A DNA stretch of 64,000 bases from Cohnella fermenti (GTDB lineage: Bacteria > Bacillota > Bacilli > Paenibacillales > Paenibacillaceae): NCBI RefSeq assembly GCF_004801405.1, contig NZ_SSOB01000049.1:1-64000 (forward strand). Direction: 5' to 3'. Below are positions 10,237 to 17,823 of the stretch, in pieces. A program made the translations under genes and the position numbers. The notes beneath the pieces were generated by a model. It ran no database searches and was not told the origin of the DNA. It saw nothing but the letters and a program-made list of their open reading frames with translations. Positions within the stretch are counted from its first letter, which is position 1; every line of letters starts with the position of its first letter.

Positions 10237-10265
10237 ATTATGAAGAATGACCTATCAGTTGTCAA
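10237..10265 (-). promoter_or_regulatory. SigA-type promoter of uma2 copy 1
   Basis: TTGACA (10265-10260), 17 bases, CATAAT (10242-10237) on the minus strand. The -35 box lies just inside the 3' end of the M4 protease gene. Sequence and spacing match the promoter of copy 2 exactly. Confidence 0.8.
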
Positions 10266-11964
10266 TGAGATTTGTCGAATTCCCGATTCCGACGGCTTGC
10301 CAAGCAGCGCTGACGAGCGAAGCCAGCTTGCTCTTCTGCGCATCGGTCAGGCCGGACAGCCGGGAGGCGGCGACGATGTAAGCGTCCCGCGCGTCCTGGA
10401 AGCTGGCCGTCGGCGAGAGGAGACGGTCGCGGAGCAGCACATAGGTGAGGCGGCCGAGCGTGTCGCGGCCCTTGAGGCCGAAGTCCGCGTTGTCGATCTT
10501 GAGCGCGGTCAGGTAAGCGGCATGGTTCGGAATGCCGCTGTTGACATGAACGCCGCCGTTGTCATGCTTCTCGTCCACGGGCAGATCGACGTATTCGCTC
10601 ATGGACGCGGGCTGGCCGTACTTGGCCGGGTCGGCCAGGCTTCGCGAAGCGGCGCCGGTATCCTCGCCGATCTCCCAGTCGTCCGAGTCCATGACGGAGG
10701 CCATGATGTCGGAGATCGATTCGTTCAGCGCGCCGGACTGGCCGCGGTATTCCAGACCGACCGTGTATTGCGTCACGGCGTGCGTCATCTCGTGGGCGAC
10801 CAGATCGAGAGCGCAGGACGTGCAGTTGGCGCCTCCGTTCGCCAGACCGGTCGCTTCGCCGTAATACATCGCCCAACCGGTCCAGACGGCGTTGTCGCGC
10901 ATCGTCTTGCTGTCGATATGCACGAACGACAGAATATCCATGTTCTTGTCGTCGAGGCTGTTGCGCCCGAAGCGGTTCTTGTAGAACAGGTAGACCCGCT
11001 TGGCATTGACATGGGCGTCGACGGCCGCCGTGTCGGCGAACGTCTTGGCGGTCGAAGCGATATACTCGTAGCCCTCGGGACGGGTTTTGCTCTTGGACGG
11101 CTTGCGGAAGTCGAGCGTCTTGATCGCGGCCGGCCGTGTCGTATCGATCAACTGATAGATCGTCGGCTTGCCCGTCGACTTCTCGGACGAGATGTAGAAC
11201 GACTGCTGCGCGCCGTTATACCCCTTGCCCCAGCCGATCGGCGCTGCGGCTGCCTGAACAGAAGTCGCTCCCGATGTCGATCCCGATGCCGAAGCTGCCG
11301 CGATGGCGTTCATCCCGCTGATCCGGTTGATCTCATCGATCAGAAGCCCGGTATGCGCATCGATCCAACCGACCCAATCGCCGAGCTCGGGCAGCGTGAA
11401 TCGCAGCTCCGTCTCGTAGGCCAGGTGCGCGATGCCGCCGAACGAATAAATAACCAGGCTCGCCTTCGGCGCCGGCACGTCCCCGTCAACCGGCGAGCTT
11501 CCGATCGGCCCGCCGAGCTTGCGCGCAAGCTCGGCCTTATACATAGCGATCGCTTCGCTCTCCGTCAGCGAAGGAGTCGTGTTCAGCGCCGATAATTCGG
11601 CTTCCGGAAGCGCGCGCGGCTCGCCGCGCGGAATCAGCTCCTCCGAGCCTGCGGGACGATCGAGCGAGAGGTAGCTTCCGTAGATCGGAATTCCCCGATA
11701 AGCGGCTTGAAGCAGGTAGCTTGCGGCTCCTTCGACTCCGACGCTTGCGTGTACAAGAAGATAGTCTCCGCCGGAGTACGGAGCAGGCAGCGCGCCGAGA
11801 GCCGCTTCATCGGCAGCAGCAGAGGCGGATTCGGCACCGACGGAGCGGCCGGAAGAGCCGGGGGCGGCTGGAACGGCTGCGGCGGCAAGGAGAAGCAGCG
11901 CGAGAACGGCGACAATCGTTCGGGCTCCTAAGAGCGGTAAATTCGCGGAGCGCGGTTGCGGCAT
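10255..11964 (-). CDS. Secreted thermolysin-family (M4) neutral metalloprotease
   Basis: A zinc endopeptidase precursor of 569 residues. It has a hydrophobic signal sequence (ARTIVAVLALLLLAAAAVPA), a propeptide with FTP/PepSY features, and a catalytic domain with the zinc motif HEMTH and the third ligand in ALNESISD. The C-terminal helical domain includes the HVNSGIPNHAAYL motif. The start at 11964 is chosen over two upstream ATGs because GGAGGT lies 4 bases before it. It lies downstream of the purine operon on the same strand, but a hairpin and 133 bases separate them, so it is probably transcribed on its own. The family is clear; the substrate range is not predictable. Confidence 0.92.
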   Translation of the reverse strand: MPQPRSANLPLLGARTIVAVLALLLLAAAAVPAAPGSSGRSVGAESASAAADEAALGALPAPYSGGDYLLVHASVGVEGAASYLLQAAYRGIPIYGSYLSLDRPAGSEELIPRGEPRALPEAELSALNTTPSLTESEAIAMYKAELARKLGGPIGSSPVDGDVPAPKASLVIYSFGGIAHLAYETELRFTLPELGDWVGWIDAHTGLLIDEINRISGMNAIAAASASGSTSGATSVQAAAAPIGWGKGYNGAQQSFYISSEKSTGKPTIYQLIDTTRPAAIKTLDFRKPSKSKTRPEGYEYIASTAKTFADTAAVDAHVNAKRVYLFYKNRFGRNSLDDKNMDILSFVHIDSKTMRDNAVWTGWAMYYGEATGLANGGANCTSCALDLVAHEMTHAVTQYTVGLEYRGQSGALNESISDIMASVMDSDDWEIGEDTGAASRSLADPAKYGQPASMSEYVDLPVDEKHDNGGVHVNSGIPNHAAYLTALKIDNADFGLKGRDTLGRLTYVLLRDRLLSPTASFQDARDAYIVAASRLSGLTDAQKSKLASLVSAAWQAVGIGNSTNLIDN

Positions 11965-11997
11965 GAGAACCTCCAGAACATTCGATGTCATCAAACG

Positions 11998-12027
11998 ACG
12001 CCCTCGGCGCATAACGGCCGAAGGCGT
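11998..12027 (-). terminator. Weak hairpin after the IMP dehydrogenase gene
   Basis: ACGCC-TCGGC arms with one internal mismatch around a short loop, followed on the minus strand only by CGTTTG. It may end the purine operon, but the U-run is poor. Confidence 0.4.
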
Positions 12028-12096
12028 CTTGCATGTTCTCTCTATTATACAATAGCTGCTAGCTTCCTAGGAACGCCTGTCTCTCAATTCGTTCGC

Positions 12097-13608
12097 TCAA
12101 TTCGAACGCTCCTGCTCCTTCAGCATCACGTCGTGGGCGCCGCCTTCGACGATGCTCGTCGAGGAGACGAGCGTAATCTTCGCCTTCTCCTGCAGCTCCG
12201 GAATCGTCAGCGCGCCGCAGTTGCACATCGTGGACTTGAGCTTGCTGACGGTGAGGTCGAGATTGTCCTTCAGCCGTCCGGCATACGGAATGAACGAGTC
12301 GACGCCTTCCTCGAACTCGAGCTTCGCTTCCTTGCCCGCGCCTCCGAAGTCGTAGCGCTGCCAGTTGCGCGCCCGGCTGGAGCCTTCGCCCCAATATTCC
12401 TTCACGAAGTTGCCGTTCACGAGCAGCTTGCGCCCCGGCGCCTCGTCGAAGCGGGCGAAGTAGCGGCCCAGCATGACGAAGTCGGCTCCCATCGCGAGCG
12501 CGAGCGTGATGTGGTAGTCGTGCACGATGCCGCCGTCCGAGCAGATCGGGATGTAGATGCCCGTCTTCTCGTAATATTCCTGCCGCGCGGCTGCAACCTC
12601 GATAACGGCGGACGCCTGGCCGCGGCCGATCCCCTTCTGCTCGCGGGTAATGCAGATCGAACCGCCGCCGATGCCCACCTTCACGAAGTCCGCGCCCGCC
12701 TCCGCCAGATACAGGAACCCGTCTCGGTCCACGACATTGCCGGCTCCGATCTTCGCCTTTTCCCCATAGGTGCTCTTCACGAACCGGATCGTCTCCGCCT
12801 GCCATTCCGAATACCCGTCCGAGGAGTCGATGCACAGAACGTCCGCCCCCGCCTCGAGGAGAGCCGGAACCCGCTGCGCGTAATCCCGGGTGTTGATGCC
12901 CGCCCCGGTAATGAGCTGCTTGTTCTCGTCGTGAAGCTCCAGCGGATACTCCTTCTGGCTGTCATAATCCTTGCGGAAAACAACATAAAGAAGGCACCCA
13001 TCCCTGTCCACAACAGGCAGACTGTTCAGCTTGTGCTCCCAGATCATGTCGTTCGCCTCGGGCAGCGTGATGCCTTCCTCCGCATAGATGAGAGAGGGCA
13101 GCGGCGTCATGAACTCGGACACCGGCGTCGACAACGGCGTACGGCTCTCCCGGTAATCGCGGCTCGTGACAATGCCCGCCAGCTTGCCGTTCGGCGCCCC
13201 GTCCTCTGTGATGGCGATCGTGGAGTGGCCGGTCCGCGCCTTCAGCGCGAGCACGTCCTGCAGCGTATCGTCCGGCTTCAGGTTGGAGTCGCTCATGACG
13301 AAGCCCGCCTTGAACTTCTTGACCCGCCGCACCATCTCCGCCTGCTTCTCGATCGATTGCGAGCCGTAGATGAACGAGATGCCGCCGCACTTCGCAAGCC
13401 CGATCGCCATATTGGCATCGGACACCGCCTGCATGATCGAGGAAGCGAGAGGCACATTCATCGTCAGCGCCGGCTGTTCGCCCCTCTTGAACTTGGTGAC
13501 GGGCGTCCTCAGGGTGACATTGCCCGGAATGTGCTGCTTCGTCGTCAGCCCGGGAACAAGCAGGAACTCGTTAAACGTGCGGGAAGGCCGCTCATAATAG
13601 TAGGCCAT
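12097..13608 (-). CDS. guaB: IMP dehydrogenase
   Basis: Oxidises IMP to XMP with NAD+, the committed step of guanine nucleotide synthesis, in the cytoplasm. 503 residues. The N-terminal barrel strand (NEFLLVPG) is followed by two CBS domains (roughly residues 95-220) and the rest of the barrel. The catalytic-cysteine loop reads GIGGGSICITRE rather than the common GPGSICTTR, with the cysteine kept. The monophosphate-binding stretch SDGGIVHDYHITLALAMGAD and the mobile flap region follow. AGGAG lies 9 bases before the ATG. It is the second gene of an operon, 34 bases after the phosphoribosyltransferase gene, behind a purine-type riboswitch. The altered loop suggests a divergent GuaB subgroup; function is still expected. 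Confidence 0.9.
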   Translation of the reverse strand: MAYYYERPSRTFNEFLLVPGLTTKQHIPGNVTLRTPVTKFKRGEQPALTMNVPLASSIMQAVSDANMAIGLAKCGGISFIYGSQSIEKQAEMVRRVKKFKAGFVMSDSNLKPDDTLQDVLALKARTGHSTIAITEDGAPNGKLAGIVTSRDYRESRTPLSTPVSEFMTPLPSLIYAEEGITLPEANDMIWEHKLNSLPVVDRDGCLLYVVFRKDYDSQKEYPLELHDENKQLITGAGINTRDYAQRVPALLEAGADVLCIDSSDGYSEWQAETIRFVKSTYGEKAKIGAGNVVDRDGFLYLAEAGADFVKVGIGGGSICITREQKGIGRGQASAVIEVAAARQEYYEKTGIYIPICSDGGIVHDYHITLALAMGADFVMLGRYFARFDEAPGRKLLVNGNFVKEYWGEGSSRARNWQRYDFGGAGKEAKLEFEEGVDSFIPYAGRLKDNLDLTVSKLKSTMCNCGALTIPELQEKAKITLVSSTSIVEGGAHDVMLKEQERSN

Positions 13609-13642
13609 GCGAATACTCTCCTCTCGAAAATGTCAATATAGC

Positions 13643-14203
13643 TTACACGAAGCTTAGGCAGTGAACCGGGACTCCGAGGTCGGACGCCAGCTTGCGGTAA
13701 TGCTCGCCCTTGGCGATGATGGCCTGGATGCCGACCAGCGTCACGTCCAGCTCGGCAAGCTGGGCCGCGATGCCTCGCAGCGTCGCTCCCGAGCTGATGA
13801 CGTCGTCGACAAGAAGCACCCGGTCGCCCTTGCGGAAGCCTTCGAAATATAAGTAATTCTCATTATAAGCGGTCTCCCGCTTCATGCGCACCTCGTATTC
13901 TTCATACAGCTCCGTGCTGAGCCGGAGAATATTCATCGGCTTGCCGAGCTTGTAGGCGGCGAGCATGCCCCACGTGTGGCCGCCCGGCTCCGGAGAGACG
14001 ATGTAATCGTAGCTCTCGAAGCGCTGACGGATCGTCTCGGCCAGGCTGTCGGCAATCTCGGCCATGAGCTCGGGAGCGATGTACGTGCCGCGTTCGCCGA
14101 ACGGATACAGCTTGAAGTCGTAGAAGGTCGACGGGGTCTTCTTGATGCGGACGCTGCGGGCGTCGCGGATGGACTTGTCGAGCTGCGCGTAAACCTTGGA
14201 CAT
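13643..14203 (-). CDS. Purine-type phosphoribosyltransferase
   Basis: A 186-residue type I phosphoribosyltransferase with the PRPP-binding motif RVLLVDDVISSGAT (residues about 125-138) and the conserved PEPGGHTWGM stretch. It would join a purine base to PRPP in salvage. Adenine, xanthine and guanine enzymes cannot be told apart safely here; the IMP dehydrogenase neighbour and the guanine-class riboswitch favour xanthine or guanine. The ATG at 14203 has AAGGAG about 9 bases upstream, whereas an upstream ATG at 14317 lies within the leader. First gene of the operon. Confidence 0.8.
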   Translation of the reverse strand: MSKVYAQLDKSIRDARSVRIKKTPSTFYDFKLYPFGERGTYIAPELMAEIADSLAETIRQRFESYDYIVSPEPGGHTWGMLAAYKLGKPMNILRLSTELYEEYEVRMKRETAYNENYLYFEGFRKGDRVLLVDDVISSGATLRGIAAQLAELDVTLVGIQAIIAKGEHYRKLASDLGVPVHCLSFV

Positions 14204-14254
14204 CGTGCTCACTCCTTGATCGTTCGGAATAGGTAGACCAAATAGCCCCGAGCG

Positions 14255-14303
14255 AAGAGACGTCGCCGCTCGGCGCCGAAGCGGTCGATGCGAAGCGTCT
14301 CTT
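14255..14303 (-). promoter_or_regulatory. Alternative helix of the riboswitch expression platform
   Basis: AAGAGACG (14303-14296, overlapping the 3' strand of riboswitch stem P1) can pair perfectly with CGTCTCTT (14262-14255). The two structures are mutually exclusive at bases 14299-14303. A second 7-bp hairpin, CCGAGCG/CGCTCGG, encloses the same downstream segment in its loop. No long U-run follows, so control may act on translation or by an incomplete terminator; this is inference. Confidence 0.55.
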
Positions 14304-14370
14304 GTAGCCTGGGGCAATTAACGGTTGCCTGTAGATACGCCTGCGCCGTATTCGCGGGCTTATACAAGAG
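14299..14370 (-). promoter_or_regulatory. Variant purine (guanine-class) riboswitch aptamer
   Basis: Three-way junction with P1 CTCTTGTA/TACAAGAG, P2 GCCCGCG/CGCAGGC (one C-A mismatch), L2 AATACGG, P3 GGCAA/TTGCC and L3 CCGTTAA. L2 and L3 are both seven bases and keep the GG and CC needed for the kissing loops, as in purine riboswitches. The ligand pocket differs: J2/3 is GTATCTACA rather than the usual TTTCTACC, and J3/1 is CCAGGC, longer than the usual GAC/GAT. Rare Firmicutes variants of this class with xanthine, guanine or 2'-deoxyguanosine specificity have been described, so the ligand cannot be assumed. It precedes the phosphoribosyltransferase-guaB operon. Confidence 0.8.
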
Positions 14371-14415
14371 TTTGAAGAGTTTGTGTCACATTTTATTACA
14401 TGAATAATTTTCACA

Positions 14416-14444
14416 ATATTATCATTGCGGCTGTCGGCTGTCAA
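14416..14444 (-). promoter_or_regulatory. SigA promoter of the purine operon
   Basis: TTGACA (14444-14439), 17-base spacer, TAATAT (14421-14416). Transcription would start near 14409, about 40 bases before the riboswitch. Confidence 0.85.
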
Positions 14445-14518
14445 TCGTCAATTCTTAAATTGGGCTTGGGAACAAGTGCCTCGCAAACTCCATTTATTGT
14501 CCACAAGTACGGTTCCAA

Positions 14519-14536
14519 ATGACTCTTTGGGGTCAT
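14519..14536. promoter_or_regulatory. Inverted-repeat operator, site 1
   Basis: ATGACTCTTTGGGGTCAT, an inverted repeat with one mismatch. An 18-base near-copy (one base different) occurs at 17328-17345. Here it ends 22 bases before a TATACT -10 element (14559-14564) that lacks a good -35, the position expected of an activator site, and 66 bases before the PepSY start codon. Confidence 0.65.
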
Positions 14537-14602
14537 GCCATGTCAGCATGAATGCCTCTATACTCGGGCTAGATTGTCAAACCCGAACGGAGGAGTATTC
14601 CA

Positions 14603-16021
14603 TTGAGCGAATTGGCCCATTCCATCCCGCCGGAGGCGGGAAATCCGCCCAAAGCGCCCAAAGCGCCGAAGGTCAAGCAAGCCGTGCATCAAGCGGTGTG
14701 GAGATGGCACTTCTATGCCGGCATCATCTTCGCGCCATTCCTGATCATCCTGGCGGTAAGCGGCGCCGCCTATCTGTTCAAACCTCAGATTGAAGGCATT
14801 CTGTACAAGGACCTGTTGACCGTCAGCCTGACGGGGCAGCAGGCGATGTCCCCTGCGGACATCATCGCGAAGACGGAGAAAGGGTATCCGGGATCGACCG
14901 TAAATTCGCTTACCCTGACCAACGATCCGAAGGCTGCCTACTCCATGTCGGTCAATTACGCCGGCAAGGCGACGACCATGTACGCCGATCCGTACACCGG
15001 CAACATCAACGGTTCGTTGGACAGCAACAAGACGTTCTCGGCTGTCTTCAAGAAGCTGCACAGCCAGTTGCTTATCGATGGCACCTGGACGAATCGACTC
15101 GTCGAGTTGGCGGCGTGCTGGGGGGTTATTCTTATTGCGACCGGTCTTATTCTCTGGTGGCCGCGCAGTCGAAGCGGCATCTGGGGCACGATACTGCCCC
15201 GACTCAGCAAGCCGGGCAGCCGAATGTTCTGGCGCGATCTGCATGCCGTGCCGGCGTTCTGGATCTCCATCATGCTGATTCTCCTCATCCTGACCGGACT
15301 TCCCTGGTCGGGAGTGCTCGGACCGAAGATCAGCAAGCTGGCGGACAATACGAATACGAACGTTCCTCCTTACGCTTACAGCTTCCTTCCCGGTCCGGAA
15401 TCGGTTACGGTCAAGTCCAAGGATATTGCCGATGACTTGCCATGGGCCACGCAAGACTTGCCCGTGCCTCTATCGTCTGCAAGCGGCGGCTATATGACGT
15501 TGTCGGTCAACGACGTAGAGGCGATTGTCGACAAGCAGAATGTACTGAAGCCTTACACAATTACGCTTCCCAGCGGAGAGGCGGGGGTGTTTACCGTCTC
15601 GACCTCCCATAAGAAGCCGGACCATGATGCAACGCTTCATATCGATCAATACAGCGGCGCCGTGCTGACCGATGTTCGCTTCGCCGACTACGGCATCGCG
15701 GGCAAGCTGATCTCTTATGGCATTGCCCTTCACGAAGGACGCTTGTTCGGCCTCGCCAATCAACTGCTCGGGTTGGTCGCGGCTCTCGGTCTCGTGCTGA
15801 TCTCGATCAGCTCATACTTTATGTGGCGCAAGCGCAAGCCTGACGGGCTTGGAGCGCCCAGTCGGACGAAGAACCGCAAGGTGTCGATCGCCGTACTGGC
15901 GCTGATGCTCGTATGCGGCGTGCTCATGCCGCTCGTCGGCGTATCGCTTGTTGTCGTCCTGCTGCTCGACTGGCTCGTCATACGCAGAATCAAGCCGTTA
16001 AAGACATGGTTCGCGGCTTAG
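14603..16021 (+). CDS. PepSY-associated TM helix family membrane protein
   Basis: A 472-residue integral membrane protein of the PepSY_TM family (flavin/iron-reductase-like proteins). A proline/lysine-rich start is followed by a first membrane helix (FYAGIIFAPFLIILAVSGAAYLF), a PepSY-like extracytoplasmic region, helices at about 168-188 and 213-235, another outside region, and two or three C-terminal helices. Conserved histidines in WRWHFYAG, KKLHSQ and RDLHAVPAFW sit at helix ends, as in this family, and may bind haem or metal. The start is TTG, set by GGAGGAG 6 bases upstream. It is followed 11 bases later by a YtkA-like lipoprotein gene. Role inferred: electron transfer or metal handling linked to the adjoining cytochrome and nos genes. 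Confidence 0.85.
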   Translation: MSELAHSIPPEAGNPPKAPKAPKVKQAVHQAVWRWHFYAGIIFAPFLIILAVSGAAYLFKPQIEGILYKDLLTVSLTGQQAMSPADIIAKTEKGYPGSTVNSLTLTNDPKAAYSMSVNYAGKATTMYADPYTGNINGSLDSNKTFSAVFKKLHSQLLIDGTWTNRLVELAACWGVILIATGLILWWPRSRSGIWGTILPRLSKPGSRMFWRDLHAVPAFWISIMLILLILTGLPWSGVLGPKISKLADNTNTNVPPYAYSFLPGPESVTVKSKDIADDLPWATQDLPVPLSSASGGYMTLSVNDVEAIVDKQNVLKPYTITLPSGEAGVFTVSTSHKKPDHDATLHIDQYSGAVLTDVRFADYGIAGKLISYGIALHEGRLFGLANQLLGLVAALGLVLISISSYFMWRKRKPDGLGAPSRTKNRKVSIAVLALMLVCGVLMPLVGVSLVVVLLLDWLVIRRIKPLKTWFAA

Positions 16022-16032
16022 GGGGGACTCAT

Positions 16033-16530
16033 ATGAGAATTCATTACGCTTCGGTTCGCAACGGCATAGCGCTTGCCATGCTCTTGATCGCCCTGGGCGG
16101 CTGCACCTCAAACACGGAGGGCTTGGACGAGAACGGCCTTAAACCTCATCTGACCGTCGATCTGAAGGTGGAGGCTCCGGCGGATGTTCTGGCGGAGGTT
16201 CCTCTGTCCGTGGAGGTCAAGAAGAGCGGGGAACCGCTGGTGCAAGCGGAGAAGGCGGAATTCGTCGTCTGGCCGGACGGAGATTCGGAGCACGCCGTGA
16301 CGATTGCGGCCAGCGAACAATCCCCCGGCGTGTACACCGCGAACTACGCATTCGGCACTGAGGGCATGTACATCGTGCAGAGCCGCGTCTCTTCCGGCAA
16401 TCTGGAAGTAATGCCGGCGAAGCGAATCGCCATCGGAGCAGCCGCAGTGGAGGCATTGGAGCAATTGGAAGGCGCAGGTGAAGGGGAAGGAGAAGCGGCG
16501 CAAGCCGCTTCGGAAGGTCATCACCATTAA
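16033..16530 (+). CDS. YtkA/FixH-like lipoprotein
   Basis: 165 residues with a lipoprotein signal (LLIALGGC lipobox, cysteine near residue 23), one YtkA-like beta-sandwich (about residues 40-135), and a low-complexity acidic/alanine tail ending in three histidines. Proteins of this group occur with copper-oxidase and cytochrome assembly genes; a copper-handling role is inferred, helped by the terminal histidines. The ATG at 16033 lies 11 bases after the PepSY stop with GGGGGG upstream, so the two genes form an operon. Confidence 0.75.
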   Translation: MRIHYASVRNGIALAMLLIALGGCTSNTEGLDENGLKPHLTVDLKVEAPADVLAEVPLSVEVKKSGEPLVQAEKAEFVVWPDGDSEHAVTIAASEQSPGVYTANYAFGTEGMYIVQSRVSSGNLEVMPAKRIAIGAAAVEALEQLEGAGEGEGEAAQAASEGHHH

Positions 16531-16549
16531 CATTATCCGATTTGAGGTT

Positions 16550-17209
16550 CTATAGCTGCGAACGAGGGTACAGTCCTTGCTCGAAGGCGTAACGAACGAG
16601 CTGCAGCCGATTCCGCAGACCGAGCTTGAACATCAGGTCCTTCAGCGCAATTCGGACCGCGCTCTCGGACAGCAGCAGCTCGTCCGCGATCTCCTCGTTC
16701 TTGTAACCTCTGCACAAGAATTCCAGCAACGTTCGCTCCATGATGCTCAGCACCGGCAGACCGCCGCCATTAAGGGGGCCGCGCGAGACGAACTGCTGCA
16801 GGATGTGGCGGCCAAGCTCACTCGGAAGCGAGGCTCCCTCAATGAGGAACGACCTCAAGTATTCGTGCAAGGAGGCCGGGTCCAGCGACTTCAGCGCATA
16901 GCCCTGAGCGCCTGCCCGTATGGCGTCGAAGAAGCATCGTACATCGGCGGATTCGGATTGAAGAATGACAATGACGGACGGGACTCGTTCCTTGATCCGT
17001 TTAATCGCATCGAGCCCGTTCATGTCCGTCAGCTCCATGTCGACGAGCGCCATGTCCGGCTTCATCTGCTCGGTGAGGACAACAGCTTCGACCCCGCGGT
17101 CGGTCTCCGCAACAACCCTGATCGTGGAATCGAGCTGGAGCAAGGTTCTTAAGTTGTCTCTGGATGCTGCCTGACGATCGGCAATCAGAATAGTGGCAGG
17201 GCCGTTCAT
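16550..17209 (-). CDS. NarL/FixJ-type response regulator (orphan)
   Basis: About 219 residues: an N-terminal receiver (TILIADRQAASRDNL, phosphoacceptor Asp in MALVDMELTDMNG, conserved Lys in YALKS) and a C-terminal LuxR-type helix-turn-helix (LLEFLCRGYKNEEIADELLL). The first acidic pair of the receiver is reduced to one Asp (IADRQ), which may weaken phosphorylation. No histidine kinase is adjacent. The start is uncertain: ATG 17209 fits the receiver edge, while ATG 17257 has GGGG five bases upstream. It is divergent from the cytochrome c gene and shares with it the inverted repeat at 17328-17345, so it is a candidate to bind that site. Confidence 0.8.
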   Translation of the reverse strand: MNGPATILIADRQAASRDNLRTLLQLDSTIRVVAETDRGVEAVVLTEQMKPDMALVDMELTDMNGLDAIKRIKERVPSVIVILQSESADVRCFFDAIRAGAQGYALKSLDPASLHEYLRSFLIEGASLPSELGRHILQQFVSRGPLNGGGLPVLSIMERTLLEFLCRGYKNEEIADELLLSESAVRIALKDLMFKLGLRNRLQLVRYAFEQGLYPRSQL

Positions 17210-17327
17210 TGCGATCACGACTCCGTTCTTCAGCCGGGAATAGAGGCTTATCCCCATGTTAACCCCAATCGGGAGGGGGACGTAATGCCTCGAATTGGTC
17301 ATTTTCAGCGCGTGCAAGGCGATACAT

Positions 17328-17345
17328 ATGACTCTTTGGAGTCAT
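17328..17345. promoter_or_regulatory. Inverted-repeat operator, site 2
   Basis: ATGACTCTTTGGAGTCAT, a perfect repeat with 6-base arms and a CTTTGG spacer. It ends 23 bases before a TAAAAT -10 element (17369-17374) and 61 bases before the cytochrome c start, almost the same geometry as site 1. Confidence 0.7.
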
Positions 17346-17406
17346 GGAATCCTTGGTGAACCAATTGATAAAATAAGATGACTGCAAGAACGAAGGAGGA
17401 ACCCCC

Positions 17407-17769
17407 GTGTATAAGTGGATCATGTCCACTCTGATTGTTGCCGCTTGCTTGTTCGGGATCGGATTGCTCGCGAACGGACTTCCGGAGAAGGAAGAGAGCG
17501 CCGAGCCGTCCGCTTCCTTCACCGTGCCGGATACCGTTGTCGACATCGCAGCCGACCAGCAGATCTACAAGAGCAGTTGTCTGTCCTGTCATGGGGATCA
17601 GCTTCAGGGCGGAGTCGGTCCCAAGCTGACGACGGTCGGCTCCGAGATGACCAAGGAACAGATCTACAAGCAGATCAAGAACGGCGGCGGCGGAATGCCG
17701 AAGTTCGAGAGCAGGCTGACCGAGGATGAACTGATCAACCTCACCAACTGGCTCGCAGGCAACAAATAA
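17407..17769 (+). CDS. Membrane-anchored small cytochrome c
   Basis: 120 residues. Residues 4-22 form an uncleaved membrane anchor or signal (WIMSTLIVAACLFGIGLLA), followed by an acidic/serine linker and one class I cytochrome c domain with the haem motif CLSCH and a distal methionine in GGGGMPKF. This matches cytochrome c-550/551 proteins of Bacillus relatives, which pass electrons on the outer face of the membrane. The start is GTG with AAGGAGG 7 bases upstream. In other Firmicutes a cytochrome of this type is often encoded with nosZ; here only nos accessory genes are close. Confidence 0.9.
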   Translation: MYKWIMSTLIVAACLFGIGLLANGLPEKEESAEPSASFTVPDTVVDIAADQQIYKSSCLSCHGDQLQGGVGPKLTTVGSEMTKEQIYKQIKNGGGGMPKFESRLTEDELINLTNWLAGNK

Positions 17770-17770
17770 G

Positions 17771-17816
17771 CAACAAGGGAGACCGTTGTCGCAATCGACA
17801 TCGGTCTCCCTTGTTG
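17771..17816. terminator. Bidirectional terminator between convergent genes
   Basis: A perfect 15-bp stem (CAACAAGGGAGACCG with its complement) around a 16-base loop. It separates the cytochrome c gene from the convergent response-regulator gene. The U-run is modest on both strands. Confidence 0.75.
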
Positions 17817-17823
17817 GCTATCT

